Source: an uncultured Clostridium sp. (GTDB lineage: Bacteria > Bacillota_A > Clostridia > TANB77 > CAG-508). From it: 20,394 nucleotides of DNA. The stretch covers positions 1 through 20,394 of the forward strand of contig CANCZH010000030.1 in assembly GCA_947382445.1 (NCBI GenBank), given 5' to 3'. The notes below the pieces were generated by a model that saw only the letters and a list, made by a program, of their open reading frames with translations, made no database searches and was not told where the DNA came from. The position numbers and the translations under genes were made by a program. How positions within the stretch are numbered: the first letter of the stretch is position 1; every line of letters starts with the position of its first letter. This document shows positions 1-6,637 of the stretch, in pieces.

Positions 1-928
1 CAGTATAATTCCACATTTTTTCATACCAGTCATAGCTATCCTCAGGTTCACAAACAACAATCATTTCCTGCTTTTCAAATTGGTGAATTCTATAAACACC
101 ACGTTCCTCAATACCATGAGCACCTTTTTCCTTTCTAAAACATGGAGAATAAGAAGTCATAGTATAAGGTAGAGAAGCCTTATCTAAAATTTGTCCCTTA
201 AACTTTCCAATCATAGAATGTTCACTAGTACCAATTAAATATAAATCTTCACCCTCAATTTTATACATCATTGCATCCATTTCCTCGAAGCTCATAACAC
301 CAGTAACAACCTCAGAACGAATCATATAAGGCGGAATACAATAAGTAAAACCTTTATTAATCATAAAATCTCTAGCATAACTTAAAATTGCAGAATGAAG
401 TCTAGCAATATTTCCAACTAAATAATAAAAACCATTACCAGCAACTCTACGAGCAGCGTCTAAATCAATACCAGATAATTTTTCCATAATATCTGTATGA
501 TATGGAATTTCATAAGATGGAACAAAAGGCTCACCATATTTTTGATTTTCAACATTTTCACTATCATCTTTTCCAACAGGAACAGACTCATGCATAATAT
601 TTGGAATTTTCATCATAATATTAGTAACTTTTTCTGAATATTCAGCCTCTAATTTTTCATTTTCATTAAGCTCATTATTTATAGCATTAACTTCAAGTTT
701 TATTTTTTCAGCTTCATCTTTTTTTCCACCACGCATTAAACCGCCAATTTGAGTACTTAGAGAATTTCTCTTCATTCTAAGCTCATCACCTTTAAGTTTA
801 AGTGCACGATTTTTATTATCAAGTTCGAGAACTTCGTCAACAAGTTCTAACTTATGCATTTGAAATTTCTTCTTAATATTTTCTTTAACCAATTCAGGGT
901 TTTCTCTTAAAAATTTAATATCTATCAT
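1..928 (-). CDS. serS: Seryl-tRNA synthetase, C-terminus beyond window edge
   Basis: Class II aminoacyl-tRNA synthetase that charges tRNA-Ser with serine in the cytoplasm. About 309 codons are visible, starting MIDIKFLRENPELVKENI; the C-terminal part lies outside the window. The N-terminal part (about residues 30-100) is a charged helical arm of the type that grips the tRNA-Ser variable arm. Further on are an IGTSEHSM segment (about residue 233), matching the family's TAE-type serine-binding loop, and class II motif 2, seen as SPCFRKEKGAHG followed by YRIHQFEK. The start is set by AGGAGG eight bases upstream of the ATG. The gene lies 18 bases behind the DUF1653 gene and is read from the same serine T-box leader, which independently supports the serine assignment. 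The TSEH form of the serine loop resembles a variant SerRS subtype rather than the commonest bacterial TAE form; this is a by-eye impression. Confidence 0.96.
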   Translation of the reverse strand, partial: MIDIKFLRENPELVKENIKKKFQMHKLELVDEVLELDNKNRALKLKGDELRMKRNSLSTQIGGLMRGGKKDEAEKIKLEVNAINNELNENEKLEAEYSEKVTNIMMKIPNIMHESVPVGKDDSENVENQKYGEPFVPSYEIPYHTDIMEKLSGIDLDAARRVAGNGFYYLVGNIARLHSAILSYARDFMINKGFTYCIPPYMIRSEVVTGVMSFEEMDAMMYKIEGEDLYLIGTSEHSMIGKFKGQILDKASLPYTMTSYSPCFRKEKGAHGIEERGVYRIHQFEKQEMIVVCEPEDSYDWYEKMWNYT

Positions 929-946
929 AAATAGTCCTCCTAAAAT

Positions 947-1198
947 TTATTTACAATTATATTCATGTAAATTTTCAATTAATTCAAATCTACATTTTTG
1001 ACCAGTTACATTATCAGGTCTTTCAGGAATTTCTTCCAAAAACATTTTTTCAGGTCTTGTACAAATCATACCTGAATTATCTAAATGTCTATAAACAACA
1101 ATTCTTTCTCTAGTTTCCGAATCTAATCCAACACAAATAACATAATAAAATGGTCCCTTAAAATGTCTATAAACTTCTCCTTCTTTTACTTCTTTCAT
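947..1198 (-). CDS. DUF1653 family small protein
   Basis: An 83-residue protein. The pattern YRHFKGPFYYVICVGLD, then VVYRHLD and RPEKMFLEEI, matches DUF1653, a small predicted beta-rich domain of unknown function common in Bacillota and Proteobacteria, often as a stand-alone protein of this size. It begins at an ATG preceded by AGGAGGAAATAGTT and is the first gene behind the serine T-box, 18 bases before serS, so it should be transcribed and induced together with serS when charged tRNA-Ser runs low. No catalytic motif can be recognised. The family call is from memory of the consensus; the biochemical role is unknown. Confidence 0.85.
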   Translation of the reverse strand: MKEVKEGEVYRHFKGPFYYVICVGLDSETRERIVVYRHLDNSGMICTRPEKMFLEEIPERPDNVTGQKCRFELIENLHEYNCK

Positions 1199-1244
1199 AA
1201 CTATTTCCTCCTTTAATTTATATAAAATTTAAAATTATAGCAAA

Positions 1245-1462
1245 CAAAAGCCCTTGGATTACATTAATCCAAGGGCGAATAATCGCGGTACCACCTTAAT
1301 TTATAACTTTGAAGTACTATAACCTGTACAAAAGGTCTAACTTATTAGGTTAGAAGCTAAAGAGTAGATTCATAAAATGTTTTAATCTGTTTTCACCAAA
1401 GCCACAGACTCTCTAAATAAAACTTAGATTATTACTAATCTCTTATAATTGCTAATATGAAT
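1245..1462 (-). promoter_or_regulatory. Serine T-box riboswitch leader
   Basis: The leader RNA senses uncharged tRNA-Ser and controls DUF1653-serS. Reading the minus strand, the transcript has an AGAGAGTC Stem I base with GGTGAAAA, then a GAATCTACTCT segment in which TCT (1368-1366) sits at the specifier position and is a serine codon. The conserved T-box GGTGGTACCGCG (1295-1284) pairs with the tRNA acceptor end. The expression platform is a perfect 12-bp hairpin, GCCCTTGGATTA at 1276-1265 and its complement at 1261-1250, with a 3-base loop followed by TTTTGTTTG: an intrinsic terminator. The antiterminator forms when T-box bases pair with the terminator's 5' side. Specifier, T-box sequence and downstream synthetase all agree. 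Confidence 0.95.
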
Positions 1463-1468
1463 AAAATA

Positions 1469-1497
1469 AATATAACACACAAAGTTTATAATGTCAA
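1469..1497 (-). promoter_or_regulatory. Sigma-A-type promoter of the serS T-box operon
   Basis: TTGACA (1497-1492), a 17-base spacer and TATATT (1474-1469) on the minus strand, putting the transcript start near 1462. The -35 box lies just outside the yqeK stop codon (1501-1503), so serS is transcribed independently of yqeK. Confidence 0.85.
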
Positions 1498-1500
1498 ATT

Positions 1501-2181
1501 TTATCTTTCATAATCAATACCATTTAAAGTAGTATCAGAATTATCAATAGAATTTAGAGCTTCAATTTCATTTAAAAGAGCAATAGCACCTGGTGTATTA
1601 ATACATTTTAAAGTAGCACACAAAAATGGATTATAAGCTCTATTTTTTGCATTTGATTTTCTTATTTTTTCAGAAATTATTTTTTCAATACATTCATTAG
1701 GACTATTAATTACACCAGACTCAATAAGAGAAAGCATATTATTTCCTCTAGCAGGCTCAATATTATCTGCTATAAAAAGTATCTTATCTAAATCACTCAT
1801 ATATTCGTCACCTGCAACATGTGAAGAAATTGCATGAGATATAGACTTAAATCGTTTAATATCATCATCTTTGAATTCATTTTCGAAAATATAAGCACTA
1901 ATTCTTCCATGTAATGCAGACAAATTATCAAAAACCTCAAAATCATATACAGGAAGCTTATGCTGAGAACAAAAAACCAACATTTCAGCCCTATTAAAAC
2001 ATTTACCAATATCATGTAATAATGCTGCTATAACAACATCTTCTGAATAAACATTCCAAAGTTTAGCAAGTTTTTTGCTTGTTTGAGCGACGCGAATTGA
2101 ATGTTCAAATTTATCTTTATTATTTTTTTCTAAATATTTTTGCAAAATAACAAATGCATTTTTTGAAGTTAAATCTAACAT
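1501..2181 (-). CDS. yqeK: YqeK-type HD hydrolase (Ap4A hydrolase, symmetrical)
   Basis: HD-domain metal-dependent phosphohydrolase. YqeK proteins cleave diadenosine tetraphosphate symmetrically to two ADP. Visible ligands are H27 (FEHSIRVAQ), H56-D57 (ALLHDIGK), H91 (ALHGRISA), H121 (SSHVAG) and D139 in the family signature FIADNIEPARG. Length is 226 residues; relatives are usually about 190-200, and the extra length is a tail of about 20 residues. The usual HTTG after the fifth helix reads HVAG here. The ATG follows AAGGAGATTTAATC. The common nadD-yqeK-rsfS neighbourhood is absent: a DUF2508 gene diverges upstream and the serS operon follows downstream with its own promoter. The family call is solid; the exact substrate follows from the family. 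Confidence 0.88.
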   Translation of the reverse strand: MLDLTSKNAFVILQKYLEKNNKDKFEHSIRVAQTSKKLAKLWNVYSEDVVIAALLHDIGKCFNRAEMLVFCSQHKLPVYDFEVFDNLSALHGRISAYIFENEFKDDDIKRFKSISHAISSHVAGDEYMSDLDKILFIADNIEPARGNNMLSLIESGVINSPNECIEKIISEKIRKSNAKNRAYNPFLCATLKCINTPGAIALLNEIEALNSIDNSDTTLNGIDYER

Positions 2182-2201
2182 GATTAAATCTCCTTTTATA
2201 A

Positions 2202-2230
2202 ATTTTACAACTAAAAAATAAAAAAATCAA
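2202..2230 (-). promoter_or_regulatory. Probable yqeK promoter
   Basis: TTGATT (2230-2225), 17 bases, TAAAAT (2207-2202) on the minus strand, about 20 bases before the yqeK start, leaving a very short leader that still holds AAGGAG. Confidence 0.6.
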
Positions 2231-2256
2231 CCTTATTTACATAATATATAAAAAGA

Positions 2257-2285
2257 TTGATTCTATATGTTGGTATATTTAGAAT
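2257..2285 (+). promoter_or_regulatory. Probable promoter of the DUF2508 gene
   Basis: TTGATT (2257-2262), 17 bases, TAGAAT (2280-2285). A TATAAT-like string lies at about 2296-2301 with a weaker TTGGTA upstream at 19-base spacing, so either pair could be used. The two divergent promoters for yqeK and this gene are back to back. Confidence 0.45.
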
Positions 2286-2318
2286 TAAAATTCATATAAT
2301 ATAATAGGAGGTAAAAAA

Positions 2319-2555
2319 ATGTACGAGTCCTATATAAAAGAAATTCCTATTATAGATATGAAAGAATCAGAAAGAGAAGAATCAATAGTAAAAAGTATAT
2401 TAGAGTCGCAAAAAAAACTAGAATTAGCACATAAAAATTTTGAATATGCAAGAGGAGAATTAGTTGATTACTATGCATATCAAATAAAATCAGAACAGGC
2501 AAAAATTAACTACTTATTAAAACAGGCAAAAGATAAAAAGATATCTCTAAAATAA
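2319..2555 (+). CDS. DUF2508 (YaaL-type) small protein
   Basis: A 78-residue, highly charged, helical protein. The segment LELAHKNFEYARGELVDYYAYQIKSEQAKINYLLKQAKDK (split here as LELAHKNFEYARGELVDYY and AYQIKSEQAKINYLLKQAK) matches DUF2508, the family of Bacillus YaaL, a short protein of unknown function usually of 70-90 residues. No signal peptide or membrane segment is seen. The start is fixed by AGGAGGTAAAAAAATG. The gene stands alone between its promoter and a bidirectional terminator; in Bacillus relatives it sits near recR, but not here. Function unknown. Confidence 0.82.
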   Translation: MYESYIKEIPIIDMKESEREESIVKSILESQKKLELAHKNFEYARGELVDYYAYQIKSEQAKINYLLKQAKDKKISLK

Positions 2556-2585
2556 AAAGCTCCAGTACATAAATTGGAGCTTTTT
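2554..2585. terminator. Bidirectional intrinsic terminator
   Basis: AAAAAGCTCCA (2554-2564), a 10-base loop and TGGAGCTTTTT (2575-2585). The A-tract and T-tract allow it to end both the plus-strand DUF2508 transcript and the minus-strand glmS transcript, which converge here. It overlaps the stop codon of the DUF2508 gene. Confidence 0.88.
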
Positions 2586-2626
2586 GATTTGATTTGTTAT
2601 TTGTAATTTTATTTATAAATTTTTAG

Positions 2627-4465
2627 TTACTCAACAGTAACAGACTTTGCTAAATTTCTAGGTTTATCAACATCTAATCCCTTTTCTTTTGAAATATAAT
2701 AAGCCAAAAGTTGAAGAGGAACAATTGATAAAACAGGGGAGATAAGAGAATTTGTTTCTGGGACAGTAATCACATTATCAAAATTCTTGTCACCCAAATC
2801 TTGATTTGTAATAACTAAAGTTTTAGCACCTCTAGTAATTACTTCTTGAATGTTACTAATTGTTTTAGGTGTTAACTCTTTATCAGTCATAATAGCAATA
2901 ACAGTAACATCATTTTCAATTAATGCAATAGGACCATGTTTTAATTCACCAGCAGCATATGCATCTGAATGAATATATGAGATTTCTTTTAGTTTTAAAG
3001 AAGCCTCTAAAGCAGTAGCTTGATCGATACCTCTACCTAAGAAAAACATATCCTTTTCTTTGTAAACTTTTTTTGCAAAATCCTTTATAAAATCAACATT
3101 TTCTAAAGTTTCTTCAATTTGTGATGGTAACTTTAAAATATCATTAGTTAATTCTGAAATAAGTTCTGATTTAATCTCTAAAATTTGAGCAAAATAAATT
3201 GCTAAAATAGATATTAAAACAACTTGAGAAGTATAAGCTTTAGTTGATGCAACAGCAATTTCAGGACCAGCATGAGTATAAATAGTATAATCAGCTTCTC
3301 TAGTAATAGAACTTCCTATAACATTAGAAACAGCAAGTGTTTTAGCACCTTTTGATTTTGAAAGCTTCAAAGCAGCAATAGTATCAGCAGTTTCACCAGA
3401 TTGACTAATAAAAATAACTAAAGTTTTTTCATCAATCAAAGGATCTCTATATCTAAATTCAGAAGCAATATCAACTTCAGTTTGAATTTTACAAAGCTTC
3501 TCAAATATAGGCTTAACAGCAAGACCAGCATGCATAGCTGTTCCACAAGCTACAATATAAATTTTATTTAAAGACTCCAAATATTCCTTAGTTAGATTTA
3601 AAGTATCAAATGAACAAGTTCCATCTTGTAAAATATGAGAACCAATAGTTTCTCTAATAGATTTAGGTTGTTCATTAATTTCTTTTAACATAAAATCTGG
3701 ATAACCATCTTTTTCAGCAGCAGAAGAATTCCAATCTATATTAACTAATTCTTTATTAATGACTTCTAAATTAGAATTATAAAATTCTGCAGAACCTTGT
3801 GATAAAACAACATATTCATTATCTTCTAAAAGATAGAAATCCTTTGTATAAGAAAGAATAGCTGGAATATCAGAACTAATATAATTTTCAGTTTCAGTTT
3901 TACCAATTACTAATGGACTATCTTTTCTTACAACAATCATTTTTTCAGGAAGAAAAGCAGAAATAATTTCTAAAGCAAAACTTCCTTTTAAATCTGAACA
4001 AGCAGAAATAACTGCTCTTAAAACTTTTTTATCATCATCCACTTTTTCTTTTGAATAATAATAATCAATTAAATTTGGAATTACTTCTGTATCTGTTTGA
4101 GAATAAAAAGTATATCCATTTTTAGATAAAAATTCTCTAAGTTCATTATAATTTTCAATAATACCATTATGTACAACAGCAAAATTTTTCTTATTATCTG
4201 TATGAGGATGAGAATTTTCAGTAGATGGCTTACCATGAGTAGCCCATCTAGTATGAGCAATACCAATAGTTCCTTGAAGAGAATCTATTCCTGAAACTTT
4301 TTCAAGTTCAGCAACTCTACCTTTATTTTTTATAACATTAATGCCATCTTTTTCTAGAGTAGCAACACCAGCCGAATCATAACCTCTATACTCTAAACGT
4401 AGAAGACCATTAATTAATATAGGTTTGGCTTTTTTAGTGCCAATATAACCTACTATACCACACAT
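2627..4465 (-). CDS. glmS: Glutamine-fructose-6-phosphate aminotransferase (isomerizing)
   Basis: Makes glucosamine-6-phosphate from fructose-6-phosphate and glutamine, the first step of UDP-GlcNAc and cell-wall precursor synthesis. At 612 residues it is the usual length. It begins MCGIVGYIG, with Cys2 as the glutaminase nucleophile once Met is removed, followed by RWATHGKPS and VHNGIIENY of the class II glutaminase domain (about residues 2-230). Two SIS sugar-isomerase domains follow (SQSGETADT near residue 355 and FLGRGIDQATALEASLKLKE near residue 475), and it ends in the diagnostic KSVTVE. The ATG follows AAAGGAGGTATATT. The gene is monocistronic, with its own promoter and a glmS ribozyme in the leader, so expression is repressed by the enzyme's own product. 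Confidence 0.98.
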   Translation of the reverse strand: MCGIVGYIGTKKAKPILINGLLRLEYRGYDSAGVATLEKDGINVIKNKGRVAELEKVSGIDSLQGTIGIAHTRWATHGKPSTENSHPHTDNKKNFAVVHNGIIENYNELREFLSKNGYTFYSQTDTEVIPNLIDYYYSKEKVDDDKKVLRAVISACSDLKGSFALEIISAFLPEKMIVVRKDSPLVIGKTETENYISSDIPAILSYTKDFYLLEDNEYVVLSQGSAEFYNSNLEVINKELVNIDWNSSAAEKDGYPDFMLKEINEQPKSIRETIGSHILQDGTCSFDTLNLTKEYLESLNKIYIVACGTAMHAGLAVKPIFEKLCKIQTEVDIASEFRYRDPLIDEKTLVIFISQSGETADTIAALKLSKSKGAKTLAVSNVIGSSITREADYTIYTHAGPEIAVASTKAYTSQVVLISILAIYFAQILEIKSELISELTNDILKLPSQIEETLENVDFIKDFAKKVYKEKDMFFLGRGIDQATALEASLKLKEISYIHSDAYAAGELKHGPIALIENDVTVIAIMTDKELTPKTISNIQEVITRGAKTLVITNQDLGDKNFDNVITVPETNSLISPVLSIVPLQLLAYYISKEKGLDVDKPRNLAKSVTVE

Positions 4466-4574
4466 AATATACCTCCTTTATATGTAGATAGACTATATAT
4501 GCAAAATTATTAAATAAAAAGCATATATATTTTAGCCTAATATTATGTATGTGAAAAAATACAATTACGTGAAA

Positions 4575-4704
4575 AAATTATTGTTTCACCATTACTGGTG
4601 AACTTTGAATCTTTCTAATGACAGTAACATGCCATAGAGCATCCGCCGAAAAATTCGATAAACTCTAACCTCGTTAAGCACCCAAAAATAAAGTGCTCTG
4701 GCGC
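4575..4704 (-). ncRNA. glmS ribozyme
   Basis: Self-cleaving ribozyme that uses glucosamine-6-phosphate as cofactor. On the minus strand it begins GCGCCAGAGCAC and continues through the invariant core GTTTATCGAATTTTTCGGCGG followed by ATGCTC. A P4-type hairpin, GTTCACC-agtaat-GGTGAAAC, is at 4602-4583. By homology, cleavage falls between A4705 and G4704. The 5' end is certain; the 3' boundary is approximate. It lies about 110 bases upstream of the glmS start; a further 9-bp inverted repeat (4494-4502 with 4521-4529) sits between ribozyme and start codon. Confidence 0.96.
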
Positions 4705-4770
4705 TTTATTTAAAAACAATTAACCTCCTTTTTTATAATATTTTTCTATATTTATTCACATTACTCCCAT

Positions 4771-4799
4771 ATATTACTACAAAAAAAATAAAAATGCAA
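4771..4799 (-). promoter_or_regulatory. Probable glmS promoter
   Basis: TTGCAT (4799-4794), 17 bases, TAATAT (4776-4771) on the minus strand, start point near 4764. This gives about 60 bases of RNA ahead of the ribozyme cleavage site, including a perfect AAGGAGG at about 4729-4723. Confidence 0.55.
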
Positions 4800-4893
4800 A
4801 TTGTCCTTAAACATAAAAAAAAATCAATATATAAAGCTCATAGAAATGAAAAAAATTATAAATTTAAATTATTCTACAAGAAAAAACAAAATA

Positions 4894-4922
4894 TTGAAAA
4901 AAAAACTTGCTTATGATAAAAT
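4894..4922 (+). promoter_or_regulatory. Probable promoter of the NeuB-family gene
   Basis: TTGAAA (4894-4899), 17 bases, TAAAAT (4917-4922). The implied leader of about 87 bases holds small inverted repeats (ACACT at 4951-4955 with AGTGT further on, and GGTT-aaccc-AACC near 4983-4996) but no riboswitch class I recognise. Confidence 0.6.
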
Positions 4923-5016
4923 GCAACTGGATGAGTAAAAATCATATAAAACACTGTAAATGATTATTTTAGTGTAAAATTAGGTTAACCCAACCAATAA
5001 AAAAGGGGGAAAAGAT

Positions 5017-6060
5017 ATGGGAAAATACATTGAAATTGCACAAAGAAAAATCGGAAGAGATTATGACCCAGTGATAATAGCAGAAATTGGAATAAATCAC
5101 GAAGGAAGCTTAGAGATTGCAAAAGAAATGGTAGATGCAGCATATAAATCTGGAATAGAAATTATAAAACATCAAACCCATATACCAGAAGAAGAATTAA
5201 GTCCGTTAGCAAAAGAAATGAAAATGACTAACATCCAAGATACAAACTTATATGATTCATTACAAAAAATATGCTTAACAGAAACAGAAGAAAGAGAATT
5301 AAAAAGGTATGTAGAAGAAAAAGGAATGATATTTATTTCAGCACCGTTCTCTTTTGAAGCAGTTGAAAGACTGGAAAGAATGGATATAAAAGCATATAAA
5401 ATAAGCTCATCACAAATGAATAATTATCCACTTGTTGAATATATTGCAAGCACAAGAAAGCCAATAATAATGTCAACAGGAATGAATGGAATGGAGGAAG
5501 TTAAAAAAGCTGTTGAAATAATAAAGAGATATCATGATAATTTTGCACTTTTACATTGTACAAACCTTTATCCTACACCAGCAGACAAAATAAGGCTAAA
5601 TGCACTTAAAGAAATAGAAGAAGCATTTCCAGAAATAGTTATTGGATTATCAGACCATTCATTAAATAATCATTCATCATATGCTGCTTTAGCATTAGGA
5701 GCGTCAATAATTGAAAGACATTTTACAGATAGAAAAGATAGAAATGGAAAAGATATAGCCTGGTCAATGACACCAGAAGAAGCAAAAGAGCTAATAAGTT
5801 ATAGCAAAGATATAAGAAAAATGAAAAAAGGCAAAAAACAAGCCTTAAAAGAAGAAAAAGAAATAATAGAAATTACTTTTAAAACAGTAGTTACAAAAAG
5901 ACCAATAAGAAAAGGTTCAACAATAACAAGAGATGATTTAACAACAAAAGGACCAAATAAATCAGGAATACCTGCAAAGGAATTATACAAAGTAGTTTGG
6001 AAAAAAGCTATAAGAGATATAGAAGAAAATCATCATATGCAATGGGAAGATATATGCTAA
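5017..6060 (+). CDS. NeuB/PseI-family nonulosonic acid synthase
   Basis: Enzymes of this family condense phosphoenolpyruvate with an N-acyl sugar to make a nine-carbon sialic-type acid. The N-terminal TIM-barrel domain runs to about residue 275: PVIIAEIGINHEGSLEIAKEM, IKHQTH, FISAPFSFEAVERLE, KISSSQMNNYPLVEYIA, IIMSTGM, LLHCTNLYP, GLSDHS, and ERHFTDRK followed by DIAWSMTPEEAKEL. A C-terminal SAF (antifreeze-like) domain at about 285-347 includes KRPIRKGSTITRDDL and GIPAKEL. At 347 residues it is full length. The ATG follows AAAAGGGGGAAAAGAT. No CMP-sugar synthetase, epimerase or glycosyltransferase gene is near, so substrate and end product cannot be read from context; pseudaminic, legionaminic or related acids, or a spore-coat sugar (SpsE-type), are all possible. 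Confidence 0.88.
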   Translation: MGKYIEIAQRKIGRDYDPVIIAEIGINHEGSLEIAKEMVDAAYKSGIEIIKHQTHIPEEELSPLAKEMKMTNIQDTNLYDSLQKICLTETEERELKRYVEEKGMIFISAPFSFEAVERLERMDIKAYKISSSQMNNYPLVEYIASTRKPIIMSTGMNGMEEVKKAVEIIKRYHDNFALLHCTNLYPTPADKIRLNALKEIEEAFPEIVIGLSDHSLNNHSSYAALALGASIIERHFTDRKDRNGKDIAWSMTPEEAKELISYSKDIRKMKKGKKQALKEEKEIIEITFKTVVTKRPIRKGSTITRDDLTTKGPNKSGIPAKELYKVVWKKAIRDIEENHHMQWEDIC

Positions 6061-6087
6061 GGGGATGAGATAACTCATACCCTTTTT
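6059..6087 (+). terminator. Intrinsic terminator overlapping the NeuB-family stop codon
   Basis: AAGGG then ATGAG (6065-6069), loop ATAA, CTCAT (6074-6078), CCCTT and a run of five T (6083-6087), with one G/A mismatch in the stem. The same CCCTT arm could instead pair with AAGGGGG at 6096-6102, which is the hpt ribosome binding site. Read-through, if any, would feed hpt, which starts 23 bases after the hairpin and has no obvious promoter of its own. Confidence 0.7.
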
Positions 6088-6109
6088 GTGTCAATAAGGG
6101 GGAATAAAT

Positions 6110-6637
6110 ATGAAAATAAAAACATTAATAAAAGAAGAACAATTACAAGAAAGAATTGCAAGTTTAGGAAAACAAATAACAGAAGATTATCAAAATAAAG
6201 AAATAATATTAGTTTGCATATTAAGAGGAGCAGTATATTTTGCAGTAGATCTTTCAAAACAAATAAAAAGCAATAATCTTATAATGGAGTTTATGCAAGT
6301 ATCAAGTTATGGCAATAATAAAGAAACAACAGGAGAAATAAAAATAAAAAAAGATTTAGATGCAGATATAAAAGGAAAAAATGTACTAATAGTTGAAGAT
6401 ATAATAGACTCAGGATTAACAATGAGTTTGCTTAAAAAATATTTATTAAGCAAAGAGCCAGAAAGTTTAAAAATATGCACATTAATAGATAAAAAAGAAA
6501 GAAGAAAAGTAGAAATAGAAGCAGATTATGTAGGATTTGAAATTCCAAATAAGTTTATTTTAGGATATGGATTAGATTATGAAGAGTATTACAGAAATCT
6601 ACCATACATAGGTTACAGTGAGGAAGAAAATGTTTGA
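6110..6637 (+). CDS. hpt: Hypoxanthine-guanine phosphoribosyltransferase
   Basis: Purine salvage enzyme joining hypoxanthine or guanine to PRPP to give IMP or GMP. At 175 residues it is the usual length. The PRPP-binding signature VLIVEDIIDSGLT is at residues 92-104, the N-terminal ILVCILRGAVYFAVDL and the flexible-loop region MQVSSYGNNKETTGEIKI are present, and the C-terminal base-binding part reads DYVGFEIPNKFILGYGLDYEEYYRNLPYIG. The ATG follows AAGGGGGAATAAAT. Its last eight bases overlap uvrC (ATGTTTGA), implying translational coupling. The gene directly follows a terminator-like hairpin, so its transcription may rely on partial read-through or an unseen promoter. Confidence 0.95.
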   Translation: MKIKTLIKEEQLQERIASLGKQITEDYQNKEIILVCILRGAVYFAVDLSKQIKSNNLIMEFMQVSSYGNNKETTGEIKIKKDLDADIKGKNVLIVEDIIDSGLTMSLLKKYLLSKEPESLKICTLIDKKERRKVEIEADYVGFEIPNKFILGYGLDYEEYYRNLPYIGYSEEENV

